Shown here: positions 25,609 to 33,197 of the stretch, in pieces
Layout: every line of letters starts with the position of its first letter
Position numbering within the stretch: the stretch's first letter is position 1
DNA from: Micromonospora globbae
GTDB lineage: Bacteria; Actinomycetota; Actinomycetes; Mycobacteriales; Micromonosporaceae
NCBI RefSeq assembly: GCF_003610785.1
Contig: NZ_RAQQ01000008.1
Span: 186,001-250,000, forward strand
Reading direction: 5' to 3'
Length of the DNA: 64,000 nucleotides
Notes under the pieces: model-generated
Seen by the model: the letters and a program-made list of their open reading frames with translations, nothing else
Told to the model about the DNA's origin: nothing
The model's database searches: none
Made by a program: the position numbers and the translations under genes

Positions 25609-26777
25609 CGGCCCGGACAGACGGCCCTCCGGGCCCGACGGTGCTCCTGTCCCCGCCGGACGTCGGGCCGCTGGAGGAGTCGTACCTCATCGAGGCCCTG
25701 CGTTCCGGCTGGGTGGCGCCCGCCGGCCCGGACCTGCAGGCATTCGAACGCGAGGTCGCCACGCGGGTCGGCACGGCCGGCGCGGTGGCTGTCAGCTCCG
25801 GGACGGCGGCCCTGCACCTGGCGCTGCTCGGGGTCGGTGTCGGCCCCGGCGACGTGGTCGTCGTGCCCACCCTGACCTTCATCGCCACGGCCAACGCGGT
25901 CCGGTACACGGGGGCCCGTCCGGTCTTCGTGGACTGCGACCCGCAGACCGGCAACGTGGACGTCGACCTCGTCGCCGACCTGATCCCGCGGCTGCGGGCG
26001 CGTGGCGAACGGGTCGGGGCGGTCGTCCCCGTCGACATGTTCGGCAGCTGCGCCGACTACACGGCGCTGGTCCCGCTGTGCGCGGACGCCGGCGTGCCAC
26101 TCGTCGAGGACGCCGCCGAAGCGCTCGGCGCGACCCACGCAGGGGCCGCCGCCGGCTCCTTCGGCCAGGTCGGCGCACTCTCCTTCAACGGCAACAAGAT
26201 CATGACCACCTCCGGTGGCGGGATGCTGCTCTCCGACGACACCGAATTGCTCACGCGGGCCCGGCACCTCGCGACCCAGGCCCGTGAGCCGTTGCCGCAC
26301 TACGAGCACCGGGAACTCGGCTACAACTACCGGCTGAGCAACCTGCTGGCCGCGCTGGGCCGGGCCCAGCTCGTCCGGCTGGACGGGATGATCGCCCGAC
26401 GCCGCCAGCTGCGCGACCGGTACGCGAAGCTCTTCGCGCCGGTGCCCGGCGTCCGGCTGCTCGGCGCGGAGGACAGCGGCGCGAACTGCTGGCTGACCGT
26501 CGCCGTCGTGGACGAGGACCGGTCGGGCTGGCGGGCCGCGGACCTGGCCGCCCACCTGGCGCGGCGTGGCATCGAGACGCGCCCGGTGTGGAAGCCGATG
26601 CACCTGCAACCGGTCCACGTCGGCGCGGAGAGCCTGGTGACCGGCGCGGCCGAGCGGCTCTTCGCCCGGGGGATCACGCTGCCCAGCGGCAGCGCCCTGC
26701 GGGAGCCGCAGATCGCCCGGGTGTTCGCGGCGATCGAGGAGTTCCTCACCGTACGCACGGGAGGGTCGGCCGCGTGA
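25605..26777 (+). CDS. DegT/DnrJ/EryC1-family UDP-sugar aminotransferase, PglE-like
   Basis: A 390-residue PLP-dependent sugar aminotransferase. The PLP lysine is Lys198 in SFNGNKIMTTSGGG. VSSGTAALHLALL and VVVPTLTFIATANAV bind the cofactor phosphate and substrate, and VEDAAEALGATH carries the Asp that contacts the pyridine nitrogen. HRELGYNYRLSNLLAALGRAQL is also typical. In the Pgl pathway this enzyme turns the 4-keto sugar made by PglF into UDP-4-amino-4,6-dideoxy-GlcNAc using glutamate. Its placement between a PglC-like and a PglD-like gene, with four-base overlaps on both sides, supports that role over perosamine or antibiotic-sugar alternatives. Confidence 0.88.
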   Translation: MTARTDGPPGPTVLLSPPDVGPLEESYLIEALRSGWVAPAGPDLQAFEREVATRVGTAGAVAVSSGTAALHLALLGVGVGPGDVVVVPTLTFIATANAVRYTGARPVFVDCDPQTGNVDVDLVADLIPRLRARGERVGAVVPVDMFGSCADYTALVPLCADAGVPLVEDAAEALGATHAGAAAGSFGQVGALSFNGNKIMTTSGGGMLLSDDTELLTRARHLATQAREPLPHYEHRELGYNYRLSNLLAALGRAQLVRLDGMIARRRQLRDRYAKLFAPVPGVRLLGAEDSGANCWLTVAVVDEDRSGWRAADLAAHLARRGIETRPVWKPMHLQPVHVGAESLVTGAAERLFARGITLPSGSALREPQIARVFAAIEEFLTVRTGGSAA

Positions 26778-27418
26778 CGGTGGATCTCGTGGTGGTCGGC
26801 TGCGGCGGCCACGGTCGGGAGGTCGCCACCATCGTCCGGGCCGTCAACGAGGCGGCCGGACGACCGGTGTGGCGCCTGCGGGGCGTCGTCGACGACCGGC
26901 CCGGCGAGGTGAACCTCAAGCGCCTCCAGCGGCTCGACGTGCCGTTCCTCGGCGGCGTGGACCACCTGCGCGACGCGCCGACCGACGTCCACCACGTCAT
27001 CGGCATCGGTGACCCACGGGTCCGGCGCGCGGTGGGACGCCGGCTCGACGCGTACGCCACGCCGGCGGCGAGCCTCGTCCACCCGGACGCCACGATCGGC
27101 CCGGACACGCGCTACGGGCCCGGATTCGTGGCCTTCGCGGGGGCGCGGGTCACGACCAACGTCGTCATCGGCCGGCACGTGCACCTCAACCAGAACGCCG
27201 CGGTCGGCCACGACAGCACGCTCGCCGACTACGTGTCCGTGAACCCGCTCGCCGCCGTGTCCGGGGACTGCCACCTGGCGGAGGGTGTGCTGATCGGCAC
27301 CACCGCCGCCGTGCTCCAGGGGCTGCGGGTCGGGCGGGACAGCACCGTGGGCGCCGGCGCCTGCGTGGTGCGGGACGTGCCCGACCAGGTCGTGGTGAAG
27401 GGCGTACCGGCCCGCTGA
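26774..27418 (+). CDS. UDP-4-amino-sugar N-acetyltransferase, PglD-like
   Basis: A 214-residue left-handed beta-helix acyltransferase with the N-terminal Rossmann-like domain (VVVGCGGHGREV, ~6-17) found in PglD, PerB and NeuD. Hexapeptide repeats run from about residue 103 (VHPDATIGPD) to 205. His146-Asp147 in AAVGHDSTL is the likely catalytic base pair. It should acetylate the 4-amino group of the sugar made by the preceding aminotransferase, giving UDP-N,N'-diacetylbacillosamine. GTG at 26774 shares four bases with the previous stop. It ends the first right-pointing gene set; a ~150-bp spacer separates it from the dehydratase gene. Confidence 0.85.
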   Translation: MTVDLVVVGCGGHGREVATIVRAVNEAAGRPVWRLRGVVDDRPGEVNLKRLQRLDVPFLGGVDHLRDAPTDVHHVIGIGDPRVRRAVGRRLDAYATPAASLVHPDATIGPDTRYGPGFVAFAGARVTTNVVIGRHVHLNQNAAVGHDSTLADYVSVNPLAAVSGDCHLAEGVLIGTTAAVLQGLRVGRDSTVGAGACVVRDVPDQVVVKGVPAR

Positions 27419-27566
27419 CCAGAACATGATGAACGGGACGTTCGTCGCTGCAAACGTGAAAACGCCCAAACGGACACGGGCGGCATGTAACAAGGACGAT
27501 GAGCGCAAACAACCCCTTCCGCCTGCCCGGCGGAAGCGGTCGGGAGACGGGACAGGGAGCCACCAG
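27419..27566 (+). promoter_or_regulatory. Leader between the PglD-like and PglF-like genes
   Basis: 148 bp of lower GC (aaacgtgaaaacgcccaaac) with TAACAA (27488-27493) as a possible -10 and a GGGAG Shine-Dalgarno before the ATG at 27567. A separate promoter for the dehydratase gene is plausible; no terminator is evident. Confidence 0.35.
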
Positions 27567-29441
27567 ATGCCGCAGGACACAGCGAGCAGCGAACGCACCG
27601 AGCAGCGGTCGCGGCGGGCAAGGGCCCGGCGTCGTACCGCGGGTTTCCTCGCCACCGACGCCACCGCCTGGGTGGGAGGGTTCGTCGCGGCCGTCTGGAC
27701 CCGGTACGAGTTCCAGCTCCCCCCGGGTCAACTCAGCCGCGCGACGATCATCGGCGTGGGAGCCGCCGTCATGTACGTGGCGGTGGCGGCGCTGCGCCGG
27801 CTCTACACCGGACGGCACCCGCTCGGCAGCCTCCAGGAGGTGCAGGGGGTCGCCGGCACCACGGTCACGACCGCCGGCATCGTGCTGCTCGGCCTGCTGC
27901 CCTCCGCCGACCGGCCCGTCCCGGCGAGCACCCCGCTGGTGGGCGGCGCGCTGGCCCTGCTGTTCATGCTCGGCGCGCGGTTCGCCTACCGGCACCGGCG
28001 GGACCTGGCCATGCGGCCGGACGTCCGGTTCTCGACGCCGGTGCTCCTGTTCGGTCTGGGCGACGCCGGGCAGGGCCTGCTGCGCGCCATGCTGAGCGAC
28101 CCGCGCGGCCGGTACCTGCCGGTCGGGGCGCTCGACGACGACCCGGACAAGCGCGACCTGCGCATCGGTGGTGTCCGCGTGCTCGGCGGCCGGGGTGACA
28201 TCGCCGCGGCGGTCCGGCGTACGGGCGCGACCACCGTCATCTTCTCGGTGGCCAACGCCGACGCCGCGCTCATCCGCGAGATCCGCGAGGCCACCCTCCA
28301 GACCGGCGCGGCGTTCAAGGTGCTGCCTCCCGTACGGGACCTGGTCGACCACCGGATCACCGTCACCGACGTACGCGACGTGCAGATCAGCGACCTGCTC
28401 GGCCGCCGCCAGGTGGTCGGCGACCTGTCGCTGCGGACGAACGGCCTCACCGGCCGGCGCATCCTCGTGACCGGCGCCGGCGGCTCGATCGGCTCGGAGC
28501 TGTGCCGCCAGGTGATGAAGGCCGACCCCGGCGAGCTGATGATGCTGGACCGGGACGAGTCCGCCCTGCACGGCCTCCAGATGTCGCTCGCCGGGCGGGC
28601 CCTGCTCGACGGCCCGGAGCTGATCCTCGCCGACCTGCGCGACGACGAGGGCATCCGGCGGATCATCCGGGAGCGGCGTCCGGAGATCATCTTCCACGCC
28701 GCCGCGCTCAAGCACCTGACCCTGCTCCAGCGACACCCCGGCGAGGCCGTCAAGACCAACGTCTGGGGCACCCTGTCGGTGCTGGACGCCTGCGCGGACG
28801 TGGCGAAGTTCGTGAACATCTCCACCGACAAGGCGGCCGACCCGATCAGCGTGCTGGGCTACTCGAAGCGCATCACCGAACGGCTCACGGCGCACGCCGC
28901 CACCCGCTTCCCGGGGACCTTCCTCAGCGTCCGGTTCGGCAACGTGCTGAGCAGCCGCGGGTCGGTGGTGACCGCGTTCCAGCGGCAGATCGAGGCCGGC
29001 AAGCCGCTGACCGTTACCCACCCCGAGGTGACCCGCTACCTCATGACCGTCCAGGAGGCCGTCCACCTGGTGCTCCAGGCCGCCGAGATCGGCCGGGACG
29101 GGGAGGCCCTGGTGCTGGACATGGGCGAGCCCGTCCGCATCGCCGACCTGGCGCGCCAGATGGCCGAGCAGGCCGACAGCTCGGTGCCGATCGTCTACAC
29201 CGGACTGCGTCCCGGCGAGAAGCTGCACGAGGACCTGCTCGGCACCGGTGAGATCGACACCCGGCCGTTCCACCCGCTGGTGTCGCACGTGGCGGTGCCG
29301 CCGCTGGACCCCATGGAGGTGAGCGGCCTCGACCCGTACGCCGACCCGGCCGTCGTGGTCGAACAGCTCGCCCTGCTCTGCGCCCAGCCGGTCACCCCGC
29401 TGGTCGACGGCGCGCTCGACGTACGGCTGTCGTCGCACTAG
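27567..29441 (+). CDS. Membrane-bound UDP-GlcNAc 4,6-dehydratase, PglF/WbpM-like
   Basis: A 624-residue large polysaccharide-biosynthesis dehydratase. The N-terminal ~145 residues hold about four hydrophobic segments (for example ATIIGVGAAVMYVAVAAL and LVGGALALLFMLGARFAY). A CoA-binding-like Rossmann region follows (PVLLFGLGDAGQGLL, ~159-173), then the extended SDR catalytic domain with GAGGSIG (303-309), FHAAALKH and STDKA (419-423). The residue four before the catalytic Lys434 is Leu430, where WbpM and relatives have Met and ordinary SDRs Tyr. The enzyme makes UDP-4-keto-6-deoxy-GlcNAc, the first step for diacetylbacillosamine. ATG 27567 has GGGAG upstream. A strong terminator follows. Confidence 0.88.
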   Translation: MPQDTASSERTEQRSRRARARRRTAGFLATDATAWVGGFVAAVWTRYEFQLPPGQLSRATIIGVGAAVMYVAVAALRRLYTGRHPLGSLQEVQGVAGTTVTTAGIVLLGLLPSADRPVPASTPLVGGALALLFMLGARFAYRHRRDLAMRPDVRFSTPVLLFGLGDAGQGLLRAMLSDPRGRYLPVGALDDDPDKRDLRIGGVRVLGGRGDIAAAVRRTGATTVIFSVANADAALIREIREATLQTGAAFKVLPPVRDLVDHRITVTDVRDVQISDLLGRRQVVGDLSLRTNGLTGRRILVTGAGGSIGSELCRQVMKADPGELMMLDRDESALHGLQMSLAGRALLDGPELILADLRDDEGIRRIIRERRPEIIFHAAALKHLTLLQRHPGEAVKTNVWGTLSVLDACADVAKFVNISTDKAADPISVLGYSKRITERLTAHAATRFPGTFLSVRFGNVLSSRGSVVTAFQRQIEAGKPLTVTHPEVTRYLMTVQEAVHLVLQAAEIGRDGEALVLDMGEPVRIADLARQMAEQADSSVPIVYTGLRPGEKLHEDLLGTGEIDTRPFHPLVSHVAVPPLDPMEVSGLDPYADPAVVVEQLALLCAQPVTPLVDGALDVRLSSH

Positions 29442-29458
29442 TCGGCCGGCGCCTGACC

Positions 29459-29492
29459 GGGGGCGACGCCACCACGTGGTGGCGTCGCCCCC
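29459..29492. terminator. Strong hairpin terminator after the PglF-like gene
   Basis: A 34-nt perfect palindrome: gggggcgacgccaccac pairs with gtggtggcgtcgccccc, giving about a 15-bp stem and 4-nt loop. It lies 18 bp after the stop. Confidence 0.85.
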
Positions 29493-29539
29493 GTCGCGCT
29501 GCGCCGGGGGCAGGCGACGGACGACCGCCCCCGCCCGGC

Positions 29540-29587
29540 GGCGCGGTACCCGGATGGCGCCTCCGTCCAAGGCGCGGTACCCGGATG
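29540..29587. repeat. Direct repeat of a 17-mer in a convergent spacer
   Basis: ggcgcggtacccggatg occurs at 29540-29556 and 29571-29587, a 31-bp period, between the two terminators of convergent genes. The 272-bp spacer 29442-29713 shows no coding signal. Confidence 0.5.
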
Positions 29588-29663
29588 CCGCTGTGGCCCG
29601 GCGCCCGGTCCCCGGCCGGCGCCACAACGCCTCTGCCCAGGGCACAGCCCCCCACACACGCCT

Positions 29664-29703
29664 CGGGGCCGGTCACCGCGCGACATCGCGGTGACCGGCC
29701 CCG
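29664..29703. terminator. Hairpin terminator of the leftward CapG-like operon
   Basis: A perfect 17-bp stem (29664-29680 with 29687-29703) and the loop cgacat, 11 bp beyond the stop of the leftward 2-epimerase gene. Confidence 0.8.
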
Positions 29704-29713
29704 GCGTGCGGGA

Positions 29714-30838
29714 TCAGCGGCGGATGCCCGCCCAGTCGTGGTGCCGCCGCACCGTGGAGAGGATGAAGCCGACGACCCGACGCGAGGTGTCGGGGATCTG
29801 GTAGTCGACCGGGCACGGCACACCCTGCGCGGCGACCTGGTCCACGGTGACCTGCACCGCCTCGACCACGCCGGCCGGATCCAGGCCGGTCATGATGATG
29901 CCGCCGGCGTCGAGCGCCTCCGGACGCTCGATCGACTCGCGCAGCGTGACCGCCGGGAAGCCCAGGATGGCCGCCTCCTCGCTGATCGTCCCGCTGTCCG
30001 ACAGGGTGCAGTACGCGTGCGTCTGCAGGTGCACGTAGTCGATCAGGCCGAAGGGCTCGTGGAACGCGATGCCCTCCAGCGCCGTGGCGTCCGGCGCCAG
30101 CGCCTCCAGCCGCTTGCGGGTACGCGGGTGCGTGGACACCAGCACGGGGTGACCCCAGCGGTCGTGGACGGCCCGCAGGCAGTCGAGCAGCCGCTGGAGC
30201 CGGGCCGGCTGGTCGACGTTCTCCTCCCGGTGCGCGCTCACCACGAAGTAGCGGCCCGGTTCGAGTTCGAGCTGGCGCAGGATCGTGGAGGCCGCGATCT
30301 GCGGGCGGTAGTGCTCCAGCACCTCCCGCATGGGGGAGCCGGTGAGCAGGATCCGCCGCGGGTGCAGCCCCTCGGCGAGCAGGTTGCGCCGGGCGTGCTC
30401 GGTGTAGACCAGGTTGAAGTCGGCGACGTGGTCGACGAGCCGGCGGTTGGTCTCCTCCGGCACGTTCAGGTCGAAGCACCGGTTGCCGGCCTCCATGTGG
30501 TAGACCGGCACGCGCATCCGCCGCGCCATGAGCGCGGCGATGCAGCTGTTGGTGTCGCCGAGCACGAGCAGCGCGTCCGGCCGGTACTCGGCGATGGCCG
30601 CCTCCACACCCACGAGCACCCCGCCCAGCACCCGGCCGAGCGAGGACGTGTCGACGCGCAGGAACCGGTCGGGCTCGCGCAGCCGCAGTTCGGTGAAGAA
30701 GACGTCGGAGAGCGTGCTGTCCCAGTTCTGTCCGGTGTGCACCAGCACGTGGTCGAGTGTGTCGTCGAGCCGGGCGATCACCCGGGACAGCCTGATGATC
30801 TCGGGTCGGGTGCCGACCACCGTCATGATCCGCGTCAT
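29714..30838 (-). CDS. Non-hydrolysing UDP-sugar 2-epimerase, CapG/WecB-like
   Basis: A 374-residue GT-B-fold epimerase. It opens MTRIMTVVGTRPEIIRLSRV, with the nucleotide-contact GTRPEI, and carries HTGQNWD, GDTNSCIAA, HMEAGNRCFD with PEETNRRL, VVSAHREENVD and SDSGTISEEAAILG. WecB inverts C2 of UDP-GlcNAc. In the company of the CapE- and CapF-like genes directly upstream, the better match is CapG/FnlC, which converts UDP-N-acetyl-L-pneumosamine to UDP-N-acetyl-L-fucosamine. HMEAGNRCFD also fits that group. The ATG overlaps the upstream stop (ATGA) and GGAGGAC lies before it. A hairpin terminator follows the stop. Confidence 0.88.
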   Translation of the reverse strand: MTRIMTVVGTRPEIIRLSRVIARLDDTLDHVLVHTGQNWDSTLSDVFFTELRLREPDRFLRVDTSSLGRVLGGVLVGVEAAIAEYRPDALLVLGDTNSCIAALMARRMRVPVYHMEAGNRCFDLNVPEETNRRLVDHVADFNLVYTEHARRNLLAEGLHPRRILLTGSPMREVLEHYRPQIAASTILRQLELEPGRYFVVSAHREENVDQPARLQRLLDCLRAVHDRWGHPVLVSTHPRTRKRLEALAPDATALEGIAFHEPFGLIDYVHLQTHAYCTLSDSGTISEEAAILGFPAVTLRESIERPEALDAGGIIMTGLDPAGVVEAVQVTVDQVAAQGVPCPVDYQIPDTSRRVVGFILSTVRRHHDWAGIRR

Positions 30839-32073
30839 GTCCGTCCTCCCTGTCCTGCCGCCTTCGTGAGGATGTCCTCGAACTGGTCGACGCCGACCCG
30901 CAGCGACATCCGCTCCCGGTAGACCCGCCGGGCCCGGTGCGCCATGTCCCGCCAGGAGGCGGCCGGCAGGTCCGCGGCCTGCGCGAGCCGCGCGGCGAGC
31001 GCCTGCCAGTCCTCCGGCGGGCAGACGAGCCCGACACCGGTCGACCGGACCAGCTCCGCGCCGTCGCCGGCCAGGGCGGCGATGACGGGGGCGCCGCAGG
31101 CCAGGGCGGCCTGGAGCTTCGACGGGACGGCGGCCCGCAGGGCGGGCACGTCGCGCAGGCAGACGAGCTGCCAGTCCGCGGCCGCGTACAGCTCGGCCAT
31201 CTGCTCCGCGGGACGCCGGCCGACGAACCGCACGTTGTCGGCGCCGAGGTCCGCCGCGAGCCGGCGGGCGGCGTCCTCGTCGGCACCGGAGCCGACCAGC
31301 ACGAGGTCGACGCGGTCCCGCACGGCCGCCGCCGCACGGATGGCCGTGTCGAGGCCCTGCATCAGGCCGAGGTTGCCGGCGAACATCACCGTGCAGCGTC
31401 CGCGGTGCCCCAGCACGGCACGGGCGTCGTCGGTGGCGGGCACCGGCCGGAACAGCGCATCGTCGGTCCAGTTCCACACCACCCGTACGCGGGCGGGGTC
31501 GGCGCCCCGCGCCACCACCCGCTCGGCCATCGTCGGCGAGATCGCCACCACCGTGTGGGCCAACCGGTACGTGCGGCGCATCAGCCCGCCGAGCGCCCGC
31601 TCCAGGGCGCGCCCGCCCCGGCCGGTCGGGGCCATGCCGGACTGCACCACGGACTCGGGCCACAGATCCTGCACGTGCAGCACGACCGGCGTCCGCCGCA
31701 GGGCGCGCAGCAGGGCCGCGGCGGCGACCGACGTGGGCGGCGGATGGTAGACGTACGTGACGTCGACGCCGGCGAGCCACCCCACCCCGGCGGCCGCGCT
31801 CGTGGCGCCGAAGGAGAGGTGGCTCAGCGCCCGGCGGGCGGCCGACGTGTCGTGGCTCGGGTAGGCGGGGACGCGCCGCACGGCGACCGGCCCGTCGTCC
31901 TCCCGGTGCCGCCAGCGCTGCCGCCAGCCGGGGAAGATCCGGCCGTACGGGTAGCTCGGGAACGTGGTGAGCACCCGCACCTCGTGGCCGCGCGCGCCGA
32001 GTTCCCGCGCCAGGTTGCCCGGGATGAACACCCCCTCGGGCGGGTACCACTGGCTGATCAGGCCGATCTTCAC
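30835..32073 (-). CDS. GT4-family glycosyltransferase, WbuB-like
   Basis: A 412-residue GT-B glycosyltransferase. The N-terminal acceptor domain begins KIGLISQWYPPEG with a Gly-rich loop PGNLARELGARGHEV; VLHVQDLWPESVV and VVAISPTMAERV are typical of the WbuB/WcaI-like branch. The donor domain has VMFAGNLGLMQGLDTAI and the C-terminal PSKLQAALACGAPVIA. WbuB of E. coli O26 adds L-FucNAc to lipid-linked sugar. Its position between CapF- and CapG-like genes, with four-base overlaps on both sides, suggests it is the FucNAc transferase of this locus. Acceptor and linkage are not predictable. Confidence 0.85.
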   Translation of the reverse strand: MKIGLISQWYPPEGVFIPGNLARELGARGHEVRVLTTFPSYPYGRIFPGWRQRWRHREDDGPVAVRRVPAYPSHDTSAARRALSHLSFGATSAAAGVGWLAGVDVTYVYHPPPTSVAAAALLRALRRTPVVLHVQDLWPESVVQSGMAPTGRGGRALERALGGLMRRTYRLAHTVVAISPTMAERVVARGADPARVRVVWNWTDDALFRPVPATDDARAVLGHRGRCTVMFAGNLGLMQGLDTAIRAAAAVRDRVDLVLVGSGADEDAARRLAADLGADNVRFVGRRPAEQMAELYAAADWQLVCLRDVPALRAAVPSKLQAALACGAPVIAALAGDGAELVRSTGVGLVCPPEDWQALAARLAQAADLPAASWRDMAHRARRVYRERMSLRVGVDQFEDILTKAAGQGGRT

Positions 32074-33197
32074 GCGCCGACCGCCACGGGCGCCGTCGAG
32101 GTCTCCTCGACCGGTTCGGGCCAGGTGTCCGGCCGGTCCGGGTCGAAGAGTTCGTTCGTCCAGAACAGGGTCAGCAGCTCGTCGGCGCCGGTGTTCACGA
32201 GCTTGTGGACCCACATGGTCGGCATGTCGATCACCACCGGCTCGTCGCCGCGCACCGGGAAACGCAGCACCTCGGTGTCCCCGACGCGGCGCAGGCTGAT
32301 CTCGGCCGAGCCGCGCAGCACCACGAACCGCTCCACCTTGGCCAGGTGGAAGTGCTCGCCGCGGGTGACGCCCGGCCGGGTGCTGGAGCAGAACGTCTGC
32401 CCCGCGCCGCCGTGCGCCTTCACGGTCTCGACAAGTTCGCCGCGCGCGTCGGCCCGCCGGGGCAGCGCGATCGGGTAGTGCGCGGGGAAGCAGTGCGACC
32501 GGTAGGTGTTGAACAGCCGCACCTCGTGCCGGTCCCGCAGCGGCGGGATCTCCCCCGTCCGGTACGTGTCGGCCATCGCGGCGAGCCGCCCGGCCAGGTC
32601 GCGTACGCCGACGCGCAGCGGCGGCATGGTCGGATCCCACGACCCGCCCGCGGGGACGCCGGCGAGCCGGGCCGCCGCGTCGGTGACGTGCACCAGGTCG
32701 AGCTGACGGTCGGCGTGCACCTCCGGCTGCCCGCCCTCGGCGAGCACTCGGCAGAAGGTGGCCACCGCCGAGTTGTAGTACGGGCGGCCGTGCTCGCCGT
32801 ACAGGTTGGGCAGGAGCACGTCGTCGAAGGGCAGGCCGGTGTCGGCGAGGAGGCTCGCCGCCGTGGCCTTCGAGTCGCCGTACGGGGTGCCGTTGCCGGC
32901 CTGCACGCTGTTGGCGAAGACCAGCGACCCCGGCGGCGTGGCGGCGCGCCGCAGCCCCTCGACGAGCTGGGCGGCGAGCTGCACGTTGCCGGCAGCCACG
33001 TCGGCGGGCTCCCCCCGGTTGACGCCCGCCACGTGCAGGACGCGGTCGACGCCGGCGACCTTGGCGGCCACCACCGCGGGATCGGCGAGGTCCGCGCGCG
33101 TGACGACGGTCGGCTCCGGCCAGCCCAGCGCGCGCAGCAGCACCCGGACGTGCCAGCCGAGGAAGCCGCCGGCCCCGGTGACGGCCAGCCTCAGCAC
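32070..33197 (-). CDS. Bifunctional UDP-sugar epimerase/reductase, CapF-like
   Basis: A 375-residue protein with two domains, as in Staphylococcus aureus CapF/FnlB. Residues 1-~240 are an SDR with VTGAGGFLGWHV and Y-x-x-x-K in PYGDSKATA. Residues ~255-365 form a cupin in which RGEHFHLAKVERF supplies the metal-binding His/Glu set. CapF epimerises C3 in the cupin and reduces C4 with NADPH in the SDR domain, giving UDP-N-acetyl-L-talosamine-type product for CapG. The GTG overlaps the CapE-like stop by seven bases, and its own stop overlaps the glycosyltransferase start (GTGA). The short length fits the family. Confidence 0.88.
   Translation of the reverse strand: MLRLAVTGAGGFLGWHVRVLLRALGWPEPTVVTRADLADPAVVAAKVAGVDRVLHVAGVNRGEPADVAAGNVQLAAQLVEGLRRAATPPGSLVFANSVQAGNGTPYGDSKATAASLLADTGLPFDDVLLPNLYGEHGRPYYNSAVATFCRVLAEGGQPEVHADRQLDLVHVTDAAARLAGVPAGGSWDPTMPPLRVGVRDLAGRLAAMADTYRTGEIPPLRDRHEVRLFNTYRSHCFPAHYPIALPRRADARGELVETVKAHGGAGQTFCSSTRPGVTRGEHFHLAKVERFVVLRGSAEISLRRVGDTEVLRFPVRGDEPVVIDMPTMWVHKLVNTGADELLTLFWTNELFDPDRPDTWPEPVEETSTAPVAVGA

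Noticed and set aside
27186..29657. An 823-codon open frame on the minus strand
   Set aside because: It lies opposite the PglF-like gene, is His/Val/Gly/Arg-rich without any domain, and is a product of high third-position GC in the real gene.
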